Of a stretch of 10,392 nucleotides of DNA, positions 1 to 6,400 are shown piece after piece (the first letter of the stretch is position 1; each line of letters starts with the position of its first letter). This DNA comes from an uncultured Candidatus Poseidoniales archaeon. Lineage in GTDB: Archaea > Thermoplasmatota > Poseidoniia > Poseidoniales > Thalassarchaeaceae. The position numbers and the translations under genes were made by a program. Under the pieces are notes generated by a model, which had not been told where the DNA came from, ran no database searches, and worked only from the letters and a program-made list of their open reading frames with translations. The stretch lies in contig CATMIM010000014.1 of the NCBI GenBank assembly GCA_950068635.1, positions 1 through 10,392 of the forward strand. Reading direction: 5' to 3'.

Positions 1-686
1 ATGCGATGCTCCAGTCCGCTGGCCTGACCGGTATCGAGCGCGCGCACGAGGTCGAGGCTGCCAGGACGCCACGCGTCTGCTCCGGTTGAATCCGCGAGCC
101 AGTGCACCTGCACCGGGCCAGTCACGCTGATGTCTCCGCTTCCGCTCGTCCAGTCGACGCGCAACTCACCCTGAGCGGGAACCATCTGGAACAGGCCGTG
201 AATGCTGGCAGTGACCGGCTGGGTGGCTGAGTTCTCCAGCAACAGGCTGCCGCTCGCGGCGGGTAGGCTGAAGTTGCGACCGACGAACGAACCGGTATCA
301 TCCGGCCACATCGTGGAGCCAGCAGCCGAACCCGATTCGGGGGCATCAGACCCCCATTGCAGCAGCAGTCGACCCGGCGCGCTGCTGCGTAGCACGAGCA
401 CGTCTCCTGAGCCCGCAGCCCAGGTGCCACTCCATGCGGCCGTGCTCCCGCTGGTGTACCCACTACCGGATTGTGCCCCGAGGGTCCATTCGATGCTCGC
501 CGGTCGTGCCGTCACCAGATGGGCACTGACGGTCCCTCCCGGCACGGGCAGCGTCCAGCCACGTCCAGTGCCGTCGGTCGGTGCGGCCAGATCGGGTGCG
601 ATGAGCGCTGCACCACCGTCGCCTCTCCAGACCAGCACCCTGAGGGGGCCATCGGCGTGTAACCAGGTGTCACCACCTCCTGCGGA
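1..686 (-). repeat. Tandem protein repeat of about 90 residues inside the left-edge pilin-like gene
   Basis: Three copies start at residues 195 (SAGGGD), 284 (AAGSGD) and 374 (TSGSGD), which correspond to nucleotides 686, 419 and 149 on the minus strand. The spacings are 89 and 90 residues. Shared landmarks within a copy are the x-[AS]-G-[GS]-G-D opening, an alternating hydrophobic strand ending in W (VLVW / LLLQW / VQVHW), a W/F-[TS]-L-P-x-x-x-G strand near the middle (WTLPVPGG / FSLPAASG) and a closing W (SGTW / RVDW). The third copy is cut by the window edge. The copies are clearly diverged at sequence level, so the duplication is old. The pattern suggests consecutive beta-sandwich-like extracellular domains, which is inference. 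Confidence 0.6.
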
Positions 687-1268
687 CACGCTCCCCGTCA
701 GGGACACACCGTACGGAAGACGGACATCCGTCTCGACCCCCTCGTCATCGATGGTCAAACTGGTACTGGCCAACGGAAGTTCCAACGTCGATACTGGGGT
801 TGTTGCCCACGTTCCGTCGATGTCGGGCAGACGCACCTGCCACAGGGCCCCCGGACCTCCACGCAGGTCATCGAAGCAGATCGATGACACCTCGCTGGTC
901 GGATAGCGGAAGCGCGCTTGGTCGTCGAGATCGAGTACTCCATCCAAGCGAAGGGTTCCTCCCTCGACATGGCTCGCTGAGTACCAGGTCCCGCCGTGTT
1001 TCAGGTCCCAGTCCAACTGCCCCGTGTGCGGCCGCAGTTGGATGGTGGCGGAATCTCCCGGAAGCCCCGTCTCGGACAGGCGTACAGTCTCCAAGGCCAG
1101 GTCGGTCATCTGGCTGGACATCGCCTGGCGCTCGAGCGCGCCGTGCATCTCGTCGATCAACGGCGAGATGGTCACCATCATTCCTGAGATGATGGTCAGC
1201 GTACCAGCGAACAGCAGCACGGTGGCGATGGCTGCAGAGACCGCGTCGTCATCCATTCGTCGACGCAT
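1..1268 (-). CDS. Large type IV pilin-like surface protein with tandem beta-rich repeats, 3' end outside window
   Basis: I translated 422 uninterrupted codons from ATG at 1268 to the left edge, so the C-terminus is missing. The N-terminus (MRRRMDDD, then AVSAAIATVLLFAGTLTIIS) has the basic and acidic head followed directly by one long hydrophobic helix (about residues 9-37) that is typical of archaeal class III (prepilin peptidase-type) signal peptides. The AVSAAIATVL start resembles the haloarchaeal and euryarchaeal pilin-like or archaellin-like N-termini with AVSxxxGxxL. The remainder has one Cys (131) and is rich in Gly, Ser, Thr and Trp. From about residue 195 it contains a divergent repeat of 89-90 residues. 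The start is supported by a perfect GGAGGTGA at 1273-1280 and by one-base overlap with the upstream gene stop. The likely role is a membrane-anchored or filament-incorporated surface protein facing outwards. A non-pilin extracellular protein with a pilin-like anchor is the alternative. No specific family was confirmed. Confidence 0.75.
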   Translation of the reverse strand, partial: MRRRMDDDAVSAAIATVLLFAGTLTIISGMMVTISPLIDEMHGALERQAMSSQMTDLALETVRLSETGLPGDSATIQLRPHTGQLDWDLKHGGTWYSASHVEGGTLRLDGVLDLDDQARFRYPTSEVSSICFDDLRGGPGALWQVRLPDIDGTWATTPVSTLELPLASTSLTIDDEGVETDVRLPYGVSLTGSVSAGGGDTWLHADGPLRVLVWRGDGGAALIAPDLAAPTDGTGRGWTLPVPGGTVSAHLVTARPASIEWTLGAQSGSGYTSGSTAAWSGTWAAGSGDVLVLRSSAPGRLLLQWGSDAPESGSAAGSTMWPDDTGSFVGRNFSLPAASGSLLLENSATQPVTASIHGLFQMVPAQGELRVDWTSGSGDISVTGPVQVHWLADSTGADAWRPGSLDLVRALDTGQASGLEHR

Positions 1269-2311
1269 CAACTCACCTCCACCTTCTGCAACGTGACCTC
1301 GAGGGTGAACGTCTCATCGATGGGGAACAGTGTCAACCCATCGAGCCCAGAGAGACGCTGACGGGGGCCGAATCCATTGTAGTCGTCTATCTTTCCGCTG
1401 GCCAGCCACAGTTCGTGGTCTCCTGCCCAGTGGTGGGTGTAGCGTGCACCGATGGTCGCTTCAGCGACGAACTCGGTCTTCAGCAGGAGATTACGCGACT
1501 GCGCGTCGAACAGTGACTCGGAACCGAGTGAACCGAGGTTCACTGTGCTCATGTGCCGCGTCGCGGTCTCGCCGACCTCGATGTCGAGCAGCACCAGACT
1601 GACGCGATGGGTCCCGTCGAGGAGGACATCATATCGCAGCCGCGGATACTGCTTCACTTCGATACCCTGGCCCGGGAGTTTCTCTATGCGCGCCCCATTC
1701 ACGAGATCCACGCTGAAGACATCCCTGCTCATCTGGTTGTTCAGGCGAATGCCGTCGATGGAGATGCGCACCAGACGGTGGATGGTCTCCCCATGCATAT
1801 CCTTCACTTCGACGCTGACCCGCCCACGCGTCGCGCCGCTGATGCTGAGGTTACCCGTCCCGTTCACCAGGTCGAATTGGTAGGTCCCTGTCTCGGTGAC
1901 GACGGTCACGTTGGTGGCGGTGCGGTTCAAACTGGTGACATTCACCTCCCCCGGGTCCAGCTGTACGGTCACTCGGTCCGTTCCGGCCAGATCGGCAGCG
2001 ATGGTCCAGGTCTCCGCCTCGGGAAGCCAGTCGATCGAATTCGCGAGTTGCGCGCTGCGATGCACGACGCCGGTCCCTGCTGGTGAATCGGCCACGACCA
2101 GGATTCGGTCGTTCAACTGCGTGGCAGCAACGCTTCCGGCCGCCCACTCTCGATTGTCATTGATGTCGTTGACCAATGGCGCGAGCAGCACGAACACCGC
2201 TCCGAGAACGGTGACGACCATCGCCAGCAGCATAGTCACGCCGAGAATCTCGCTGACACCGCCCACATCTCGACGGGCGAGACAGCCGCTCCTCTGGCGC
2301 ACATCCCCCAC
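1268..2311 (-). CDS. Type IV pilin-like membrane-anchored surface protein
   Basis: The protein has 347 residues from a GTG start. The N-terminus reads RRDVGGVSEILGVTMLLAMV and continues hydrophobic to about residue 45. This is the archaeal class III prepilin pattern: a charged head, then GVSEIxG with Glu at about the +5 position, then one transmembrane helix. Prepilin peptidase cleavage would fall around GG/VSE, by analogy with known archaeal pilins. The ectodomain is beta-rich with several N-x-S/T sequons (for example NVT, NRT, NGT, NLS) and no cysteine after the head. An AGGAGA ribosome binding site sits 3-4 bases before GTG 2311. An in-frame GTG at 2302 is a possible alternative start. The gene lies 52 bases after the WalJ-like gene and overlaps the next pilin-like gene by one base (TGATG), so co-translation in a fixed ratio is likely. 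The size is larger than a typical major pilin, which suggests a minor pilin or a surface protein with a pilin anchor. Confidence 0.8.
   Translation of the reverse strand: MGDVRQRSGCLARRDVGGVSEILGVTMLLAMVVTVLGAVFVLLAPLVNDINDNREWAAGSVAATQLNDRILVVADSPAGTGVVHRSAQLANSIDWLPEAETWTIAADLAGTDRVTVQLDPGEVNVTSLNRTATNVTVVTETGTYQFDLVNGTGNLSISGATRGRVSVEVKDMHGETIHRLVRISIDGIRLNNQMSRDVFSVDLVNGARIEKLPGQGIEVKQYPRLRYDVLLDGTHRVSLVLLDIEVGETATRHMSTVNLGSLGSESLFDAQSRNLLLKTEFVAEATIGARYTHHWAGDHELWLASGKIDDYNGFGPRQRLSGLDGLTLFPIDETFTLEVTLQKVEVS
1273..1280 (-). promoter_or_regulatory. Perfect Shine-Dalgarno GGAGGTGA of the left-edge pilin-like gene
   Basis: The minus strand reads GGAGGTGA, then GTTG, then ATG (1268-1266). 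The octamer is the full complement expected for an archaeal 16S rRNA 3' end (CCUCC core). It lies inside the last codons of the upstream gene, whose stop TGA shares its A with this ATG. This fixes the start at 1268 and indicates that the organism uses leadered, SD-dependent initiation inside operons. Confidence 0.8.
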
Positions 2312-2350
2312 TCTCTCCTGCTGTTCTTATGGCTTCGCCGAGTCGAACAC

Positions 2351-2367
2351 CTGAGCGTACTGCTCAG
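2351..2367. repeat. Short inverted repeat over the WalJ-like stop codon
   Basis: CTGAGC (2351-2356), a 5-base spacer and GCTCAG (2362-2367) form a 6-bp stem. It covers the TGA stop of the minus-strand WalJ-like gene (2366-2364) and lies in the 52-base gap before the pilin-like gene. There is no T-tract after it in the direction of transcription, so it is not a convincing terminator. It may be chance. Confidence 0.3.
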
Positions 2368-3191
2368 ACCTGCGCACCTGAGAGCCGTTCGGGCTCCATC
2401 TGACCCAGGTAGTGGCTGAATTCGGGGCCTGACTGCAGACTGATGGACAGGTCTCCATCGAACTGGTTCTCGATGCTCATCAGCACCTCGCTCTCGGCGA
2501 GGTGTGGCTGGTTGTTCTGCTCGGAGAGATGGCATAGCACGACGCTGCGCGTGGCGGGGCCACAGGCCTCGGAGAGCAGCGTAGCCGCCTGCTCGTTGGA
2601 AAGGTGTCCGCCGCGGCTCATGATGCGCTGTTTCAAGCGGTCGGGATAGGGGCCGCCCAACAGACGTCGGTGGTCGTAGTTCGCTTCGAGCGAGATGTGC
2701 GTGCATCGGCCGAGGTGCTGCACCAATTCGGTCGTCCATGAACCGAGGTCGGTCACCACTGCCGCCCTCTCCCCGCGATGGCTGATGATGAAACCGACGT
2801 TGTCCGCATTATCGTGTTCCACCGGAACCGGCAGCAGCGACAGGTCGTCGGAGAACTCGATGCGTCCCAATGCTTCGAACAGTGTGCAGTCGTTGACCGG
2901 GTCCAGTCCGAGCCGGGCACAGGTATCGAAGTTCATGTGCAGGGGAATCCCCCAGCGGCGGCTGGCGATGAGCGCCCCCTTGGAGTGGTCGTTGTGGTGG
3001 TGGCTCACGGCGATCGCATCCAGGTCTTCCGGCTTCAGTTCGAGCAGGGCGAGTCTACGTTCCAACTCCTTGCCTGAGAAACCGCAATCCAGCAGAAGGT
3101 TCACCTCGTCAGTGCACAGCAAGGTGGCGTTGCCACGGCTGCCTGTTCCGAGATGGGTCACTTGTAGGGTCATCGCGAGCGGCTCGGTCAC
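2364..3191 (-). CDS. WalJ/YycJ-type metallo-beta-lactamase-fold hydrolase (predicted nuclease)
   Basis: The protein has 275 residues. The N-terminus HLGTGSRGNATLL and then LLLDCGFSGKELERRL are hallmarks of the YycJ/WalJ branch (COG1235-like) of the metallo-beta-lactamase superfamily. The metal-binding signature is SHHHNDHSKG (residues 63-72, HxHxDH at 64-69). Further likely metal or active-site residues are His126 (PVEHDN), Asp148 (VTDLG) and His221 (LCHLSEQNN). EANYDH (169-174) and GGHLSNEQAA (194-203) are also typical of this family. Bacterial WalJ homologues are described as DNA exonuclease-like or phosphodiesterase enzymes linked to DNA repair and cell-wall regulation. The archaeal role is not known to me. 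It is predicted soluble and cytoplasmic. GTG 3191 has AAGGTG seven bases upstream, so I prefer it. ATG 3173, six codons in, lacks an SD but matches the usual family start more closely. It is the first gene of the minus-strand group and may be co-transcribed with the pilin-like genes by proximity only. Confidence 0.85.
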   Translation of the reverse strand: MTEPLAMTLQVTHLGTGSRGNATLLCTDEVNLLLDCGFSGKELERRLALLELKPEDLDAIAVSHHHNDHSKGALIASRRWGIPLHMNFDTCARLGLDPVNDCTLFEALGRIEFSDDLSLLPVPVEHDNADNVGFIISHRGERAAVVTDLGSWTTELVQHLGRCTHISLEANYDHRRLLGGPYPDRLKQRIMSRGGHLSNEQAATLLSEACGPATRSVVLCHLSEQNNQPHLAESEVLMSIENQFDGDLSISLQSGPEFSHYLGQMEPERLSGAQV

Positions 3192-3426
3192 ACAGGCACA
3201 CCTTCAATCCACCTCTCGCGGACACCTGATGACGGCCGTTTCCAGATACGACTCCACTCCCCGAGAGAACCCGCTGGAAGGGTGTGTTGCCCAGCGGCTA
3301 CCTCACTGACGTACCTGCAGGATTCGCTTCACCTACGACGAGTCGCAGTGTCCGAACTGTGCTCCATCAGCATCATAAGGGAATGAATGTGGTTAGACAC
3401 CACCAACGTAGTTGGGGGTGTGATTC
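3192..3426. promoter_or_regulatory. Divergent intergenic region between the WalJ-like gene and the giant surface gene
   Basis: These 235 bases must hold promoters for both directions. I see no strong archaeal BRE/TATA element. The best weak candidate for the plus strand is CATCATAAG at 3371-3379, which would place a start about 20-30 bases before GTG 3427. No tRNA (no GTTCRA T-loop motif on either strand), no convincing small gene and no long repeat was found. The only structured element is the hairpin at 3401-3420. Confidence 0.4.
3401..3420 (+). promoter_or_regulatory. Shine-Dalgarno of the giant gene, within a possible hairpin
   Basis: GGGGGTG (3414-3420) lies six bases before GTG 3427 and fits an archaeal SD, which decides this start. 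Just upstream, CACCAAC (3401-3407) can pair across GTA (3408-3410) with GTTG followed by the GGTG end of the SD, with three G bulged. Pairing would occlude the ribosome binding site. The SD is convincing. The regulatory hairpin is speculative. Confidence 0.5.
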
Positions 3427-6400
3427 GTGCGCCGCAAGCAGACTGTCATCTTGGTCACCCTGCTCGTCCTTGGCAGCATGGTGTTCGTTTCGCAGAGCCG
3501 CCCCAACTCGCCTGTCGAATCGGTCCACCCCGACGACACGACGGGCGAAGGTCCGCCGATCACGGACACCGACAAGGACCTCATTCCAGACCTGCACGAG
3601 GAGGCGTTCAGCCAGGCGATCAACCTGACTCTTGACGATGTGACTCTAGTCATCAATGGTCTCGATTTCGAGAACGGCTCTGACAACCAGTCCGACTTCG
3701 ACAACGATGGCCTGGTCGCGTTGGCGGAATACTGCTGGCCGTATGACTTGGACAACTGTTTCACCAATCGAAGAAGCCTGACCGGAAAACCCCCGGGCCA
3801 GAGCGAATCGGGGCTGCGCGAGTTCCTCGACCCACGTGTGGCCGACACGGACGGAGATGGGCTCCCCGACGGCTACGAGGTCTGGATGTGCATGATGGAG
3901 ACCGGTTCCCTAAACGAGAGCGACGCTTGGGAGTGCAACGCGTTCGATCCGTTGAACTCATACGATGGCCAGAATGACTCGGACCGCTGCATCGATGGCA
4001 GTCTGGGGTGTGGAGACGGCTTCGATGTCGACCGTGATGGCATCGTCGAAGTGCACGAATGGTACACCAACGCGGAGGAGTACAACTACGGTGCCTGGGA
4101 GAACTGGACCACCGAGTTCCACGGTCTGCGCTGCATCGACTTGATGCCCGCCTGCACCGACCTCGACACGAGACCCACTGGATACCCCGGGTGGCTGGGG
4201 ACCGACCCATTGCGCAACGACTCCGATTTCTTCTACTGGTCCGGCTCACGTGAGCTGGCCAAGTCCAACCGCGGCGACGGCATCATAGATGGTTGGGAGG
4301 TTTTCTTCGGGCTGGATCCGCGCAATGAGTCGGACAGCCTGCTCGACAGCGACGAGGACGGGTGGGACATCGATCGCGACGGCATGGTGCTCCCCGACGG
4401 TTCGCGGGCGACCATCTACCTCGGTGAGGCATTGAGCAATCTGGAGGAGTACTACATCTTCATCGATGGAGGGACATGGGTGCGCGCGGGCATGAAGAGC
4501 ACGCCGTTGGGCGAAGTCGACGCAGAAGTCCAGATGTACGACCAGGGCACATCTCCGGCCATCCTGCATCATGACGTTCGGGCGCTGCACGTCGATTCGG
4601 ATCTAGGTCTGATCTACGTGGCCACCAAGCGTGGCGTCACCATTTTCGAGCCAGCCACAGGAGCCACCTACCACTACCAACTGCTGCCGGGGGTGGAACT
4701 CAACGACATGGTCCATTGGACCGCTGGCGGAGAGGAATCATTCCTCGTGTTGGCGCTCAATCAAAGCGTGGCGGTGTGGAAACTCGACGACAGCGGAATA
4801 CTCGACCTGACGGCGCCGGTCAACACCGCTGAGTTCGGAGAGGTCACGTTGCTCAGCCGGTTGAGCACCGGAAGTGGGTCGCTCGACCTGCTCGCCGGTG
4901 GCCCGGATGGCAGCGCTTGGACGTTCACCGTCGACGGCAGCGGGCTGGTGAGCTCGGTGGTTCCCGCCCAGAAGGTGGTCGAAGCGCTGGCGATGGAGAA
5001 CGCCACCCTGCAGGCGGTGGCGCATGCGAGCATGGAAGGGCAGACGCCGCAACTGTATCTCGGAACGGACAACGGCATGCTCGTGGCCGACACCGCTGAT
5101 GCGCGAGGCGACTTCGCCATCACCTGGATATTCAACGAGACGCAAGCCGAACTCTACGTGCGTGCCGCTGACCCGAGCAACGCGTCGCACTCAGCCAACG
5201 TCCGCACACTGGTCGTGGACGGCCCACGCGCTTCCGATGGGACTCTCACGAGCCACCAGACCATCTGGGTGGGCACCGCTGGCGGCGTGCACCAGTTCTC
5301 ACTTCTGGACGCCGCCGACCCGCTGGTCGCCTTCACCCGCGAGCGGATGCAGAACGATGAATGGAACACCGAGGGTGCCAACAACGTGCACGCCATTCTG
5401 CCTCTTGGCGACGAGGTGCTGATAGGTTCCGTGTTCGGTACATGGGTGCTCAACGGTGACTACGCCCGTTCGCTCGGTGTGGACACCGGACATACCCGCA
5501 TACCGGGGGTCGTCACCGAACTCGCCGTGATGGACGTGGACGGCAACGAGACCGTGTTCGCCGGCCTCGACCCCGGACGCTACTCCAACCGCATGCTGAT
5601 CAATCCGTTCAACAACGATTCGGACCTCGACGGGATGCCTGACGGTTGGGAGAACGCGCACGGTCTCGACCCCACCGACCCGTTCGACAGGGACGAGGAC
5701 CTCGATGTCGATGGCATCAACCTCAACCCCTACGTTGATGACATCCTCGATCACAACTGGACCAATCTCGATGAGTTCCGCTATCTGGCGATCGTTCCCG
5801 AAGGCTTCAACGGCACGGACCCGCGTGTATCCGACACCGACGGCGACGGCTTGCTCGACGGCGCGGAGTACTGGGGCTGGTTCTTCTCCGAGACCAACTT
5901 CACCTGTCACTACGAGACCGGTGAGTACCTCTGCGACGATGCCGAAGGCGAGATCGCCGCGCAGGTCTACGCGCTCGGTTGGCAGGGAACAGGCTCCTCC
6001 GGAGCCACCGATCGAGCGACCGACCCCACCGTGTGGGACAGTGACGGAGACGGCATGCCCGATGGTTGGGAGATCGAGAACCGGCGCTGGATCGGCACCA
6101 CCTTCCACGGCGGCAATGAATGGTCCCTGGACCCGATGGACCCGACCGACCGCGACGAGGACGCGGACAGCGATGGGCTTACGAATTACTGTGAATACCA
6201 GTGGGAACTCCTTCTGCTCGATGCACGAGTGAACGGACTTTCGAGCCACGGTGAGAGTGCCGAGGCTGCACAGAACTGGACGAAGATCGACCCGAACAAC
6301 CCGGATTCGGACGGTGACTCGCTTCCCGACGGATGGGAGGCCCGCTACGCGTGCGTGTGGGACATGGCCAACGTAGGCATCAATCCACTCAATGGCAGTG

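Noticed and set aside
202..906. Plus-strand open frame of 234 codons
   Set aside because: Antisense of the left-edge pilin-like gene. It is Ser/Pro/Arg-rich with no domain, whereas the minus frame has a pilin-like N-terminus, an SD and repeats.
1553..2086. Plus-strand open frame of 177 codons
   Set aside because: Antisense shadow of the 347-residue pilin-like gene, with no supporting motif.
2236..2739. Minus-strand open frame overlapping the end of the WalJ-like gene
   Set aside because: Arg/Pro-rich out-of-frame reading of the WalJ-like and pilin-like genes.
3192..3426. tRNA or small RNA gene in the divergent intergenic region
   Set aside because: No GTTCRA-type T-loop, no paired acceptor arms and no other RNA signature on either strand.
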